Below are positions 15,800-25,822 of a stretch of DNA of 64,000 bases, one piece after another. The position numbers and the translations under genes were made by a program. Under the pieces are notes generated by a model, which did no database searches, was not told the DNA's origin, and saw only the letters and a list, made by a program, of their open reading frames with translations. Origin of the DNA: Lactococcus allomyrinae (GTDB lineage: Bacteria > Bacillota > Bacilli > Lactobacillales > Streptococcaceae); contig NZ_CP032627.1 of NCBI RefSeq assembly GCF_003627095.1, forward strand, positions 992,001 to 1,056,000, read 5' to 3'. Position 1 is the stretch's first letter; each line of letters begins with the position of its first letter.

Positions 15800-18700
15800 T
15801 TATAATTGTTCTGTTGGAAATACGATATTGAAGAATTCATCATCCTTGAGTGAATGAATCACATTTCGTGCTGTCACTTCTTTCTTAATTTCCTGTGAAA
15901 GATTTTCTATAAAGTGTTGTTGACTCAAATCTCCACCGAACAAAATTTGATAGACATTTTCCTTTACAGCATTTGTTGTGCCACCATAACTATTTCCAAT
16001 GCGTGTGACCGTATCTGCTACAATAATTTGGATATTTTCTTTATTAACGGTTAATAAAGAAACAATTTCATCAGGCTTCAAAAATGCTTTTTCAACAATA
16101 TCTGCTAGCCCATTGATAAACACAATCAATTTTCTTCCTGTTTTTCCAGAAGATAAGGATTGGAGCGCTTCTTTAACCTCTAATGCTCGTTTATTTAATA
16201 CTTCTTTGTCAAAGTAAAGCATTGCATCATCCGCAAATCTTTCCAAAAGGTTTGTACTGTCCAAAATATCAAGCTCTACATCATTATTCTGTGAAATAAT
16301 CTGTCCTAAAACAAATGGTAATAAGAGCTTAGCTTGCTTCACATTTTCTGAGAAAATGCCTAAGGCTCGTCCCCTGAAAAGTTCAAAATCTTCAAGTTTT
16401 GATGTCCCTTTGTTTAATCCCAGATAGATTCTATTTTGTCTATTTCTTGGCAGATAAGTTTTGAATACTTCTTGCGTTAATTCCTCTGGCACCATCGGAA
16501 TTGCATCAGGACGCTCTCCTTTCCAATTCTGATTAAGCGCATCAATCTCTTGCGACATAGTCTCTAACACTTCCATATCACTCTTACCAGTTGTGGGAAG
16601 ATAGATTTGAAGCGCCACAGGGAAATCAAGTTTCATTTGTCCACGTCCAATAATCTCAGATTGTTCCAGACGCTCACGTCCAAACAAGTTAGAAATTTCA
16701 TTTTCATCATTCATAAATAGTGCAATTTTCGTTTGGATATTGCTCATCATATTCATCCGAATAGCATTGAATCGGCCTGCGGTCAAAATCAGATAGACAC
16801 CGACTGCTGCCCCATCTCGCAACACTTGGATTAGAATTTCGTCTATTTCATCCCGCCGTTTACTCTGTGCAAGCGCATCATAATTATCTAACAGATTGAC
16901 AATAATCGGAAGTTTTTGTTTGGTCTTTTGTTGGTATTGACTAAGTGTCGCCACACCTTCTTTTTTAAAGGTTTGTTTTCGTTCAGAAAGAATCTTTCGC
17001 ATTCGAGCTAACATTTTAGTAAGTTTTTCGTTTTCTTCAATTGTTACAAGATCTGCTACATGTGGTAAATCTTTAAGTGGTAACAAACCGTTATTGCCAA
17101 AATCTAGTAAGTTGAATTGAACATGATTTGGGGTATTTTGACGTGCCAAATTCATTACAATTGTTTGAAGCGTTGTTGATTTACCATAACCTGGACTAGA
17201 GAAAATCACCGTGTGACTCGCCTCTATAATATTATAAATATAAACTTCTTGAGATTGCCGACTTGGAACATCTAGCAAACCAAGAGGAATTTTTGTATTT
17301 ATTTCACTACTTGTAGTAATTTTTGGCGTTACAAGTTGTGTTTCTAAATTAGGTAACCACGGTTTTGCAGGAAGTGTTAGTCCTGAATCTTCAAATATTT
17401 GTTGAATTCCTTCAATTACTGCTTCTAATTGCGTAGGCAAGTCACTCGTATCTTGACCTTGAATAATTTCTTCTCCTGGGTCATAGGCTATCTCTGTTTG
17501 CCCTAATTCTGTAACTCTATTGATACGCTCATCAACTGTTTCTGATTTTATAGCGTTTGGATCATAAGGAATTCCTGCATAACCACTTTGGAAGAGTTCA
17601 TAAACTTCATTTTGTCCGACTTTAAGGTAACCACGACCCGGTTGCGTGATATGTGCTGCATCATGTGTTTTAAGGAGTTCGTTAGAATCTTGTTCACTTG
17701 CCATTTTAAGCGCAATTTTACTAGTTGAGTTTGCTTCAATCTGGTCGTTAACAACACCTGATGGTTTTTGGGTAGCGAGAATTAGATGGACACCCAATGA
17801 CCGACCGATACGGGCGACAGAGGTTAACTCATCTAGAAATTCTGGAACATTTGATTTTAATTCTGCGAATTCATCAGAAACTAAAATCAGATGTGGAATT
17901 GGCTGTTCTGGATACTTCACATCAGGTTTTGGGTTTAAACGACTCTTATAGAGACTCATATAACCGTTGATATTATTTACACCAAATTTTGCAAATTCTT
18001 TCATACGTTTGTCGAGTTCTGCTTTAATTGAAGCAAGTGCGCGCGCTGTTCCTGCACCGTCTAAGTTAGTAATTGAACCCATGAAATGAGGCAAACCTGC
18101 TAGTGTATTTGCAATCCCTCCACCTTTCCAGTCAATGATAAGCATACCGATATCTTCTGGAGAGAAATTGATTGCAAGTCCAATCAAATATGTGGTTAGA
18201 AATTCTGATTTACCAGAACCTGTAGTCCCACCTACTAACGCATGGGGACCATGAACCCGCTCATGCAAATCCCAATACATATATTCTTTTTTTCCACGCC
18301 AACCAATTAATGATTTAATGGATTTATTTGGTTGTGCTTTTTCCCACCGTTCGTTGATTGACAAGTCTTCAATGGTCTTAACTTCGTATTGTTCAAGCAA
18401 TGAAAGACTTTCAGGAATCGCATTTTTTTCAACTTCAACGTGTTCTAAATTTGAAAGGAGACGTAAACTCTTTTCAATATTTGATAGGGAATCATAGGGT
18501 TCAAATGTTTTAGCAACATGGACATTATTGTCATTGATGATTTCACCTGCACTTTGATTTTTATACTCAACAAGCGCTGTAACTGTTTCGGGAAGAAGTT
18601 TCTGATCTTCTTTCGCCCAAATAACAGTCACTCCCAAGTTACTCATATCTTCTGCGAGAAATTCATTAATTCCATGTCCAGCAAGATAAGAATCATCAAA

Positions 18701-20260
18701 AATAGTCAGGATATAATGTGGACTGAATTGAGGTTTTTCTTTTCCCGCATCTTGTAGAACTTGTTTGCGCTTATTTAAAAGTTGATAAAAACTACTTAGT
18801 ACGATATCGCGTGTTTTAGCATTATGAATAAGACCGCGCATTCCTAATTCTTGTAACTTAAAGTGTGGAAGAACTCTCCATGAACCCCAATCTTTTTTAT
18901 AATTTTTTTCTGGAACAAGGCTGATAAAGTTAACATCACGATAAGAATGGAAGAAAGCGACTTGGAGCAATAGATTAGAAACAGCTGTTTTGAGAACGGG
19001 GTATGTCCCAACTAATCCTAACGTTTGTGTCGCTAAATTTAACGTGGTAGGAACGGCACGCTGAGTAGAGTAATACTCTATAAGTTTCTTTACTCGCAGC
19101 GTATTCTCATCTGTGTCACGTTCATTCAAATCTGAATCAATCTTTAGATGTGAAGGTTGGTTGCCCTCTCCCAAAGAAATTTCTAAAAAATCTTTATTAT
19201 TTGCCATTCGCTCATAGATACGAGAATTATAGGTACTAATCATTTCAGTTAAAGCTTCTGGTGAAGGATTTCTGAAGTTTAAAACTCTTGTTTCTTCAGT
19301 ATATTTTCTCGAAATCTCCGCATTAGTATTTGTCAGATAGAAATCATAATTTTCTTTGCTATTTTTCTCTTCGACTTTTCTTTCCTTTTTCTCGTTGATG
19401 TATTGAGAAACCGTAAAAGTCGCTGTGATGATGCTCATAAATCCCATTCCTAGCATCATAAGTGGATTTCTTCCTGAGAGCACACTTGTTATACCTGTAA
19501 CTGCAAGCATTCCAATGGGAGGGAGAATAGCTTTTAATATTCCATTTTTATTAGCTTTTTGTTGTGCCTCAATTTTTTGAATTTTGAATTTGTCTTCAGG
19601 GGGTTCTAAATGAACTCTGGGACTTCTTCTATACTTTGGAAAGTCTTCTGGAAATTCCATAGCTTGTGACTGTCTCAAAAAATGACGCTTTGCAAAAGTC
19701 ACATGATTTGAGAAGTTGGTAATTTTCCACTGTGTCGGACGTTTTTCAAGTAAAAAATCAGGGGTTAAAATTTGAAAACCCGCTTGTATTCCTTTGATGT
19801 AATGATGCCCTTTCAATGGAACGTTATTGAAGTAGAGAAAATCTTCCTTTGCATCCACACTAAAGCTATCTTTGTGAATAACAACTTGGTTGTTTCCCTG
19901 TGTTTTGAAACTTGCAATCTCATCTGAACCAATAACGAAATGCTCGTCTTCATTAATGATAAAGAAGGTTGTTTCTGAGCTTTGTGGAGAAATCACGAAA
20001 ACTTCAAGATCGTTTAGATTTTCTAACTTGGAGTATCCTTTAGGGATTGTATTTCCATTAATAAATAATTCATCGTTAAAGCTACTAAAAACTTTGTCTT
20101 GATAAGTTATAGATGGTCGATGTTCTGACAAAGTAATTGTGTGGAGCTGGCTGCTTAAAAGATAAATCACAAAAAGAGTATCGCTTGCGTCTAAGCGATT
20201 GTCTAGAAAAAGCTGCTGTTCTTTTGCTTCTTCTATAATTTCAAATCCTATATCACTCAT
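15800..20260 (-). CDS. essC: EssC, FtsK/SpoIIIE-type ATPase motor of type VII secretion
   Basis: 1486 residues. N-terminal FHA-like beta domains (1 to ~200), a pair of membrane segments near 240-285 ([38 protein letters not shown]), then ATPase domains. Domain 1 has a Walker [10 protein letters not shown] near 672-682, IIDWKGGG and [11 protein letters not shown]; domain 2 has SSPGYGKST near 1017-1026; domain 3 (from about 1290) lacks a clear Walker A. This is the membrane motor that recognises and exports T7SSb substrates. SD AAGGGGAG precedes the ATG. It starts 10 bp after essB. In staphylococci, variants of the EssC C-terminus match different toxin sets. Confidence 0.95.
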   Translation of the reverse strand: MSDIGFEIIEEAKEQQLFLDNRLDASDTLFVIYLLSSQLHTITLSEHRPSITYQDKVFSSFNDELFINGNTIPKGYSKLENLNDLEVFVISPQSSETTFFIINEDEHFVIGSDEIASFKTQGNNQVVIHKDSFSVDAKEDFLYFNNVPLKGHHYIKGIQAGFQILTPDFLLEKRPTQWKITNFSNHVTFAKRHFLRQSQAMEFPEDFPKYRRSPRVHLEPPEDKFKIQKIEAQQKANKNGILKAILPPIGMLAVTGITSVLSGRNPLMMLGMGFMSIITATFTVSQYINEKKERKVEEKNSKENYDFYLTNTNAEISRKYTEETRVLNFRNPSPEALTEMISTYNSRIYERMANNKDFLEISLGEGNQPSHLKIDSDLNERDTDENTLRVKKLIEYYSTQRAVPTTLNLATQTLGLVGTYPVLKTAVSNLLLQVAFFHSYRDVNFISLVPEKNYKKDWGSWRVLPHFKLQELGMRGLIHNAKTRDIVLSSFYQLLNKRKQVLQDAGKEKPQFSPHYILTIFDDSYLAGHGINEFLAEDMSNLGVTVIWAKEDQKLLPETVTALVEYKNQSAGEIINDNNVHVAKTFEPYDSLSNIEKSLRLLSNLEHVEVEKNAIPESLSLLEQYEVKTIEDLSINERWEKAQPNKSIKSLIGWRGKKEYMYWDLHERVHGPHALVGGTTGSGKSEFLTTYLIGLAINFSPEDIGMLIIDWKGGGIANTLAGLPHFMGSITNLDGAGTARALASIKAELDKRMKEFAKFGVNNINGYMSLYKSRLNPKPDVKYPEQPIPHLILVSDEFAELKSNVPEFLDELTSVARIGRSLGVHLILATQKPSGVVNDQIEANSTSKIALKMASEQDSNELLKTHDAAHITQPGRGYLKVGQNEVYELFQSGYAGIPYDPNAIKSETVDERINRVTELGQTEIAYDPGEEIIQGQDTSDLPTQLEAVIEGIQQIFEDSGLTLPAKPWLPNLETQLVTPKITTSSEINTKIPLGLLDVPSRQSQEVYIYNIIEASHTVIFSSPGYGKSTTLQTIVMNLARQNTPNHVQFNLLDFGNNGLLPLKDLPHVADLVTIEENEKLTKMLARMRKILSERKQTFKKEGVATLSQYQQKTKQKLPIIVNLLDNYDALAQSKRRDEIDEILIQVLRDGAAVGVYLILTAGRFNAIRMNMMSNIQTKIALFMNDENEISNLFGRERLEQSEIIGRGQMKLDFPVALQIYLPTTGKSDMEVLETMSQEIDALNQNWKGERPDAIPMVPEELTQEVFKTYLPRNRQNRIYLGLNKGTSKLEDFELFRGRALGIFSENVKQAKLLLPFVLGQIISQNNDVELDILDSTNLLERFADDAMLYFDKEVLNKRALEVKEALQSLSSGKTGRKLIVFINGLADIVEKAFLKPDEIVSLLTVNKENIQIIVADTVTRIGNSYGGTTNAVKENVYQILFGGDLSQQHFIENLSQEIKKEVTARNVIHSLKDDEFFNIVFPTEQL

Positions 20261-20269
20261 AAACTCCCC

Positions 20270-21385
20270 TTATTTTCCAAGGTCTTTGGTTAGCTCTTGA
20301 ATTTGTTTGTTGTATTTATCTAAGAGCTGTTGTTTTTTAGCACCGTTCATCGTTGTGTTTAATTTTGTTGCTTCATAAAGATTGGTATAAGCCAACAAAG
20401 TTAACTGCTTATCACCCAAATTCTGTGCCAAATTGAGCGCTTGGTTAAAGTCACCTCGCCCTGTATAAACCCAATAGTTCAATGTGTTATTGTCCGATTT
20501 TGTTGAAACATTATTCAAGATTGACTGTTTTTGACTCATTGATAAATCTGATAGGTTAACTGAACTGACTGCCAAAATGTAACGTGCTGATTTTGGTAAT
20601 TGGTTTGGCGAATAGCTTTGTAAGTCTGTTTGAGTTTGGGCGTAATTATTTGTCAAAAAATCAGTTTGCGCTGTAATAACCGCATTCTGCTTTTGATTAT
20701 TGCTGTAGTATGAATAAGTGAACCAGCCTAATACAAGCGCTAAAATGATGGCAAAAATTCCAAAATATTTAAAGAAACGATAGCGTCCTTTGGAGACATT
20801 AGTCAATTTTTGATTAACTTTTACTGTTTCTTTTTCTACTTCTTGGTTAATGAAGCTCGTAATCTCCGAGATGGTATTAAAATCATTGATTGTCTGAGTA
20901 AATTTATCGTTCACCGAACGGGTACTTGCGATAAATGCTTCAAAAGAACTTTTAGAATTGAAGATGTTAAAAATAAGAGCTTTATAAGAGTTTATAAATT
21001 CAATTGAAGTCATCTTGTTTGGTACAATTAAACCTTTTAAACCGAAGTGAACTACAAAAAGTGTCTCACCTTCAAGCATTATATTCTCAGGATGAATGAA
21101 AGGAATATCAAATTGATTTACTAAATCTGCCAGAGATGAGAGCTTTTGTGCAAGTTTTAGTTTTTCAAGACGTGATTTGGTATTTTGAATGGCCGTTGCC
21201 AAACTTTTTGAATTTTCAGGAATGGAATAAGAAAGCACCCATGATTCATTTTCTTCTTTAACATTGACATTGTCGGGAAGTTCTTTAAGGGCTTCTTCTT
21301 TAAATTGTGTGCTTGTTAATCGAACTTGAAGAATATTTTTGCTTCTTTCAAGTTCAAAATGTTCACTACCATTAGATACTTTCAT
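20270..21385 (-). CDS. essB: EssB, membrane pseudokinase of the T7SS core
   Basis: 371 residues. A cytoplasmic pseudokinase-like domain (1 to ~195, with FDIPFIHPENIMLEGETLFV and HFGLKGLIVP), a single membrane helix at about 200-223 (IFAIILALVLGWFTYSYY), and a Gln/Asn-rich extracellular helical domain. This is the YukC/EssB architecture; it joins EssC in the T7SSb inner complex. AGGAG lies 7 nt before the ATG at 21385, and the gene overlaps esaB by 14 bp. Confidence 0.92.
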   Translation of the reverse strand: MKVSNGSEHFELERSKNILQVRLTSTQFKEEALKELPDNVNVKEENESWVLSYSIPENSKSLATAIQNTKSRLEKLKLAQKLSSLADLVNQFDIPFIHPENIMLEGETLFVVHFGLKGLIVPNKMTSIEFINSYKALIFNIFNSKSSFEAFIASTRSVNDKFTQTINDFNTISEITSFINQEVEKETVKVNQKLTNVSKGRYRFFKYFGIFAIILALVLGWFTYSYYSNNQKQNAVITAQTDFLTNNYAQTQTDLQSYSPNQLPKSARYILAVSSVNLSDLSMSQKQSILNNVSTKSDNNTLNYWVYTGRGDFNQALNLAQNLGDKQLTLLAYTNLYEATKLNTTMNGAKKQQLLDKYNKQIQELTKDLGK

Positions 21386-21644
21386 TCATATACTCCTGTT
21401 TTTCTTGGATAGGAATAAGGCAGAATATGTCGCCATTTCCTATGGGTAAATCTTTGATGAGATCTGTGTCATCTATTTTTATTGGTTTATCTTTTAATTC
21501 AAGCGTCCAGTGCTTAGGAAGTCGTGCTCCTTCTAATGCTTTATGCATTAATTCTACAAGCCGACCAAAAGTTACTTCCGTAGGAATTTGGAAGTCTACT
21601 TGTTGCTCCATAAATTCAATACTGATATCAATCCGCATACTCAT
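21372..21644 (-). CDS. esaB: EsaB, ubiquitin-like T7SS protein
   Basis: 90 residues from the ATG at 21644, chosen for AAGGAG six bases upstream and the ATGA overlap with essA; a longer frame exists but adds a non-conserved N-terminus. Beta-grasp pattern MRIDISIEFMEQQVDFQIPT, TFGRLVELMHKAL, GNGDIFCLIPI matches YukD/EsaB. Essential T7SSb component with a regulatory or assembly role. Confidence 0.9.
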   Translation of the reverse strand: MSMRIDISIEFMEQQVDFQIPTEVTFGRLVELMHKALEGARLPKHWTLELKDKPIKIDDTDLIKDLPIGNGDIFCLIPIQEKQEYMNESI

Positions 21645-22111
21645 CGTTTTCTCCTTATACTCCTTTTTGCATTTTTTCGTCCTAATAAAACTGCTAAAAA
21701 TATTAGTGGAAAAGCAATAATAAATATTATCCAATAAGCAATCGTTGTCTTGGAATGATTATCACTCTTATTTGATGAAATCACTTGTGGTTGATAATCG
21801 ACAAAAAGCTGTTTTACTATCTTGGTTGTATTGGTATTATAAAGAATATTATTGGAGGTATCCGAGAAGTTAAGGGACTCCTTTTGTTTAGAGATATCAT
21901 CTTTTTCTTGTGATTTAGCAACTTTTTCTATTTCTGGGGTAAAGAGTTGGCTGCGTATTGGAAAATCGCTCGCTGTTCCACCGCCATCTGAGTTTGTAAT
22001 GACATTAGGATTAAGTTGAAGGCTGCCGTTATCATCCGCAAAGCTTTGAGCACTTCCTGCCAAAAGGGAGCTAAATGCAATACCAAGTATTATTAATTGT
22101 CTTTTTTTCAT
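21641..22111 (-). CDS. essA: EssA, T7SS membrane protein
   Basis: 156 residues from ATG 22111 (AAAAGG lies unusually close, 3 nt; TTG at 22126 is an alternative five codons longer). A signal-peptide-like N-terminus (LIILGIAFSSLLAGSAQSFA), a polar extracytoplasmic region and one membrane helix near the end (IIFIIAFPLIFLAVLLG) followed by a very basic tail RKNAKRSIRRKR. This is the EssA architecture and position, between esxA and esaB. A hairpin in the short esxA-essA gap probably lowers its expression relative to EsxA. Confidence 0.85.
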   Translation of the reverse strand: MKKRQLIILGIAFSSLLAGSAQSFADDNGSLQLNPNVITNSDGGGTASDFPIRSQLFTPEIEKVAKSQEKDDISKQKESLNFSDTSNNILYNTNTTKIVKQLFVDYQPQVISSNKSDNHSKTTIAYWIIFIIAFPLIFLAVLLGRKNAKRSIRRKR

Positions 22112-22124
22112 AGGCCTTTTAACC

Positions 22125-22150
22125 AAAAAGACGCCACAAAAGGTAGCGTC
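22125..22150 (-). terminator. Intercistronic terminator/attenuator between esxA and essA
   Basis: On the minus strand GACGCTAC-CTTTT-GTGGCGTC forms an 8-bp stem followed by TTTTT, between the esxA stop (22163) and essA start. It would end part of the transcripts after esxA, giving excess EsxA over the membrane machine. Confidence 0.7.
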
Positions 22151-22162
22151 TAAATTGATGAA

Positions 22163-22453
22163 TTAGAAACCGAAGCTTTGAGCGTCTTGTGCATCACGTT
22201 CGGCAACAGTATCTGCATATTTATTCAATTGTTGATTGACGCTTTCCAAAAGATTTTCGAACTGAACAACGCTTTGATGGAGTTGGTTGTATTGTTCCAA
22301 GTATGCTTGGAAAGCTTGACCTTTCCATTCTTCAGCGATTGTGTTATTCATTGAATTTACTTTTTGAATCGCTTGTTCAATTTCTTCTTTAGCTTGCACA
22401 TAAACTTGTGCTTGGCTCTTTAGCTCTTCTGGGGTTACTGAAATTTGTGCCAT
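22163..22453 (-). CDS. esxA: EsxA, WXG100 secreted protein
   Basis: 96 residues, two helices around W43-K44-G45 (the WXG turn), typical EsxA length. C-terminus DAQDAQSFGF; this tail recurs in the DUF4176 proteins of this locus. EsxA forms a dimer, is exported by EssC and is needed for machine activity. First gene of the ESX operon, SD AAAGGAG. Confidence 0.95.
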   Translation of the reverse strand: MAQISVTPEELKSQAQVYVQAKEEIEQAIQKVNSMNNTIAEEWKGQAFQAYLEQYNQLHQSVVQFENLLESVNQQLNKYADTVAERDAQDAQSFGF

Positions 22454-22937
22454 AATAATTTCTCCTTTTGGATGATATATATTTATATTGTGTTACCATT
22501 ATTACTGAGCCCACGTGGATTTGTGGACAATTCCCCTATGTTTGGGATGATAAATTAACTTTCAATGATTATAAAATTAGAAAGCGCTTATCTTATATTT
22601 TCAATTTTATCATCTTTAGAATAAGCTGTCAAGAAATTGTAGACATTATTTAATCTATGAAACACAAAAATTGAGATTTAGTTGTCTTTTTACATGATTT
22701 TCACAGTTTTACTGTAGTGTAGCTGATGTTTTATGTTTTCATTCTCATAATTTTCTCGTTTGTTAAGCGATGTAACAAAAGAAAAGACCCGATACGTTTT
22801 TGTGCCTTTAGAAACAAATCGTTAATGAATTATGCTGTGTTTTTTGCTGATAAATTCAGAGCAAATTGGTGTTCTACTCTTCTAATAAAGGAGTGTAGAA
22901 GAAAATATTTTGGTGATATTCATGCTATAATTGGAGA
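22454..22937. other. Gene-free stretch between esxA and the phosphoesterase gene
   Basis: 484 bp, AT-rich, bounded by two divergent starts. It should hold the esxA operon promoter on the minus strand; I could not single out a convincing -35/-10 pair for it. The right end holds the extended -10 of the phosphoesterase gene. A 71-codon frame in between (22726-22941) has no SD and no recognisable protein. Confidence 0.6.
22923..22931 (+). promoter_or_regulatory. Extended -10 promoter, predicts a leaderless mRNA
   Basis: TGCTATAAT with only 6 nt before the ATG at 22938, so the expected transcription start coincides with the start codon. No SD could be transcribed. Confidence 0.55.
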
Positions 22938-23837
22938 ATGAATTTAGATAAAAAATTAGCAGTTATATCAGATTTTCACATGGATATTAATCAATTTTCA
23001 AGGGATGAGCTAGATATTTTTCTGTCAGTACTGACAGAACTAGGGATTACTGATATACATTTTGCTGGAGATATTTCTAATGCGTTTCATTCATTGACTG
23101 TTCCCTTTTTGAGACAATTGGCTACTGACAGAAATCTGTCAGTGACGTATAATCTTGGAAATCATGATATGGTTGGCTTGTCAGAAAAAGAAATTTCCGA
23201 GCATGATTTTCAGGTAAAAATGTTTGGTAAAACTGCTTTTGTGAGTTTTCACGGATGGTATGATTATTCATTTCTTACAGGTGATTTTGATGTCAAAAAG
23301 GTGGTTGCTTTTAAAAATTCTTTTTATTTTGATCGAAAGATTAGACGAGCATTTGATGATATAAAAACAACTGGACTGATACTGACAAAACTCGAAAATT
23401 TGCTGACAGAGTTGTCAGCGCGATCTGATGTGGAGAGAATTATTGTCAGTACACACTTTGTTCCTCATCAGCATTTTATTATCAACACGCGTTATGAAAA
23501 ATTTGCCAGATTCAATGCTTATCTGGGTTCACAGCATTTTCATGAAATTTTTTTGAAATTTCCTAAAGTGTCGGATGTCATCTTTGGACACATTCATCAT
23601 CGAATGACGGCTGTCAGTACTGACAACATCAATTATCATGCCCGTCCGCTTGGCTATACTTATGAATGGAAAATGGTCAGTCAATTTTTGAAGCTTTACT
23701 CACAGTATCAAATTCCTGAGATTTGGCATTTGCGTAAGCGTTATCAGGCAATTAAAGATTTACCTGAATGGAAAGAATTTCGTAGGCAACATCTTGCTGA
23801 TGAATTTTTGTCAGCACTGACTGTATTTGATTTTTGA
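22938..23837 (+). CDS. Calcineurin-like metallophosphoesterase (TIGR03729-like)
   Basis: 299 residues with the metal-binding motifs of the family in order: SDFHMD (9-14), GDIS, GNHDM, STHFVPH and FGHIHHR. Such enzymes hydrolyse phosphoesters with two bound metal ions; the substrate is unknown. The coding sequence itself holds several copies of the CTGTCAGT element. It is preceded by an extended -10 so close that the mRNA is probably leaderless. Confidence 0.85.
   Translation: MNLDKKLAVISDFHMDINQFSRDELDIFLSVLTELGITDIHFAGDISNAFHSLTVPFLRQLATDRNLSVTYNLGNHDMVGLSEKEISEHDFQVKMFGKTAFVSFHGWYDYSFLTGDFDVKKVVAFKNSFYFDRKIRRAFDDIKTTGLILTKLENLLTELSARSDVERIIVSTHFVPHQHFIINTRYEKFARFNAYLGSQHFHEIFLKFPKVSDVIFGHIHHRMTAVSTDNINYHARPLGYTYEWKMVSQFLKLYSQYQIPEIWHLRKRYQAIKDLPEWKEFRRQHLADEFLSALTVFDF
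23022..23037. repeat. CTGTCAGT/ACTGACAG palindrome inside a gene
   Basis: Perfect 16-bp palindrome, one of about 30 copies of this 8-mer in the window. This copy is inside a coding sequence, showing that the element is not confined to terminators. Confidence 0.8.
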
Positions 23838-23845
23838 TAAGAAGC

Positions 23846-23873
23846 TTGACAAACACAATCAAAATTCTATAAT
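23846..23873 (+). promoter_or_regulatory. Consensus promoter with predicted leaderless transcript
   Basis: TTGACA (23846-23851), 16-bp spacer, TATAAT (23868-23873). The ATG at 23880 begins 6 nt after the -10 box, where transcription should start. Confidence 0.75.
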
Positions 23874-23879
23874 GATAGA

Positions 23880-24128
23880 ATGAAATCTTTTATCGGTGGT
23901 TTAATTTGGCGACTTATTGCCTTTTGTCTTGCAATGTATGTTCTTTTGCATCCTACTTTGATTGCTTTTCTTTATGCAAATAATCCTCATTTCGACGTTC
24001 AGCGCGGTGGAAAGTTAGGAATTTTTATTACTTTTTTGCTTGTTGCTACTTATTTTGGGCGTGACATTATCCTCATAATTCAAGATAAATTTTTGACGAG
24101 TCGTAAAAATTCTTCTGACAACCAGTGA
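23880..24128 (+). CDS. Small two-pass membrane protein, unknown
   Basis: 82 residues, with hydrophobic segments about 8-31 (WRLIAFCLAMYVLLHPTLIAFLY in part) and 44-66, then a short polar tail KFLTSRKNSSDNQ. No family recognised. It has its own consensus promoter and no SD, supporting a real, leaderless gene. Confidence 0.65.
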   Translation: MKSFIGGLIWRLIAFCLAMYVLLHPTLIAFLYANNPHFDVQRGGKLGIFITFLLVATYFGRDIILIIQDKFLTSRKNSSDNQ

Positions 24129-24242
24129 TGTCAGGCTTTACAAGCGGAAGATTTTTCTGTGACATTCTGAACTTACAATTTTCTCAAAAATATGATAAAA
24201 TAATAAACGAGAACTTTGAATTGAGAAAGTTGGTACAGCTCC

Positions 24243-24773
24243 TTGAAAATACCAAAAGAAGGCGACTTTATCACGATTCAAAGCTATAAACATGATGGGA
24301 GCCTGCATCGCACTTGGCGCGATACAATGGTTCTGAAAACAAATGAAAATTCAATTATTGGGGTGAATGACCACACGCTCGTGACCGAGAGCGACGACCG
24401 CCGTTGGGTGACACGTGAGCCTGCGATTGTTTATTTCCACAAAAAGTTTTGGTTTAACATCATTGCTATGATTCGTGAGGAAGGCGTCAGCTACTACTGC
24501 AATCTAGCGAGTCCCTTCGTCCTTGATAACGAAGCGCTGAAATATATTGATTACGACCTTGATGTGAAAGTCTTCAAAGACGGTGAGAAAAAACTGCTCG
24601 ACGTTGAAGAATATGAACGTCACCGTCGTCAAATGCGCTATCCAAAGGAAATTGATTATGTTTTAAAAGAAAATGTGAAAATTCTTGTTGACTGGATTAA
24701 CAATGAAAAAGGACCATTTTCTAAGGAATATGTTGAGATTTGGTATGATCGTTATCATCAGTTAAAAAAATAA
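24243..24773 (+). CDS. Nucleoside tri-/diphosphate phosphatase Ntdp (DUF402, YgaC-like)
   Basis: 176 residues from a TTG start ([20 protein letters not shown] is the conserved N-terminus). DUF402 motifs: [40 protein letters not shown]. Family members in S. aureus and B. subtilis hydrolyse nucleoside tri- and diphosphates. Followed directly by a 28-bp palindromic terminator shared with the converging gene. Confidence 0.85.
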   Translation: MKIPKEGDFITIQSYKHDGSLHRTWRDTMVLKTNENSIIGVNDHTLVTESDDRRWVTREPAIVYFHKKFWFNIIAMIREEGVSYYCNLASPFVLDNEALKYIDYDLDVKVFKDGEKKLLDVEEYERHRRQMRYPKEIDYVLKENVKILVDWINNEKGPFSKEYVEIWYDRYHQLKK

Positions 24774-24803
24774 CTCTGTCAGTACTGACAGAGTTATTTT
24801 TAT
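24770..24803. terminator. Bidirectional terminator built from the CTGTCAGT palindrome
   Basis: ATAACTCTGTCAGT / ACTGACAGAGTTAT is a perfect 28-bp palindrome followed by T-runs, between the converging ntdP and formate/nitrite channel genes. Confidence 0.85.
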
Positions 24804-25591
24804 TTACTTTTTTGCTCTATTCTCTCTCTTGCCTGCCTGCGATAACCTAAAGTATAAAAGCCCGCAACAAAAATTGCTCCTCCGATAATATTACCAGCAT
24901 AAACAAAGATAAAATTACGACCAAAATCAAGCCAAGTCGCTCCATGTTCAAAAATAGCAGCTGGAATAACAAATGCATTTGCTACGCTATGCTGAAAACC
25001 AATTGCGACAAAAGCCATAATCGGAAACCAAACTGCCAAAAGTTTTCCTGCTGCATCTTTTGCCCCATAACACATCCACATTGCGATACCGACAAACCAG
25101 TTACAACCTATGCCAGAGAGAATTTCTTGATACCAGCTTGCACCAATTTTTCCTTGTGCCAGCCTAAAAAGTTCTTCTCGAAAAACTCCACTACTTGTCA
25201 ATCCAACCAAGTGTCCGAAAACGAAAGCAACAAAAATTGCCCCAAGAACATTAAAAATTGTGATGACCAACCAATTTTTTATTAAATCAGCAAATCTGAC
25301 TTTTTTAGCGAAAAATGATGTTGAAACTGCAGTCATATTTGACGTGATCAATTCTCCACCACCTAACAAGATGACAATCAATCCAATGGGGAAAACACTT
25401 GCTCCAATTAGGCTTGCAAGACTACCCAAAGGTTCAGCCACACTCGCCACAGCCCGAATGTAAAGCAAATAACCAAAGGAAATCATTGCTCCACCAATAA
25501 AACCAAGCACTGCTTTTTCTAAAAACGGTCGCTTCACTTTTTCCTGTCCGTGGTGAATAGTTGCTGACAGAATTTCTGCCGGATTCATCAT
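24800..25591 (-). CDS. Formate/nitrite transporter (FocA/NirC family)
   Basis: 263 residues, six membrane helices. Family landmarks: AVLGFIGGAMISFGYLLYI, LLGGGELITSNM, GCNWFVGIAMWM, MAFVAIGFQHSVANAFVIP, and a basic C-terminus. FNT channels form pentamers and pass formate, nitrite or lactate; formate is likely in a mixed-acid fermenting lactic acid bacterium. The SD lies within the preceding AT-rich gap. Confidence 0.9.
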   Translation of the reverse strand: MMNPAEILSATIHHGQEKVKRPFLEKAVLGFIGGAMISFGYLLYIRAVASVAEPLGSLASLIGASVFPIGLIVILLGGGELITSNMTAVSTSFFAKKVRFADLIKNWLVITIFNVLGAIFVAFVFGHLVGLTSSGVFREELFRLAQGKIGASWYQEILSGIGCNWFVGIAMWMCYGAKDAAGKLLAVWFPIMAFVAIGFQHSVANAFVIPAAIFEHGATWLDFGRNFIFVYAGNIIGGAIFVAGFYTLGYRRQARERIEQKSK

Positions 25592-25757
25592 GATAAAATT
25601 TCTCCTGAAAATATAATTTATAAAAACAACTTGTTTATTCTATCACAAAATTTATTGAAATGCTCAGAAATACTGTAAAAGCACGATTATACAACGCTTT
25701 GTCGCTTATGATACTCCTTCTTTATCCTTACTTTACAAAATCACAAGTGGATAAAAA

Positions 25758-25792
25758 ATCAAAAATCTGTCAGAGTACTGACAGATTTTTAT
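25758..25792 (-). terminator. Terminator after the ABC exporter operon (CTGTCAG type)
   Basis: AAAAATCTGTCAG-AGTA-CTGACAGATTTTT, a 13-bp stem with T-runs on both strands, 33 bp after the permease stop. Confidence 0.85.
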
Positions 25793-25822
25793 TCCGTATC
25801 TCATTTCAGAACCTTGGCACTA

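Noticed and set aside
2409-22453. Recent horizontal import of the whole T7SS locus
   Set aside because: The lack of CTGTCAGT is suggestive, but 33-48 kb also lacks it although its genes look like core genome, and no integrase, tRNA junction or insertion sequence borders the locus.
22726-22941. 71-codon frame before the phosphoesterase gene
   Set aside because: No SD, Arg/Lys/Cys-rich without fold pattern, and it runs over the extended -10 of the next gene.
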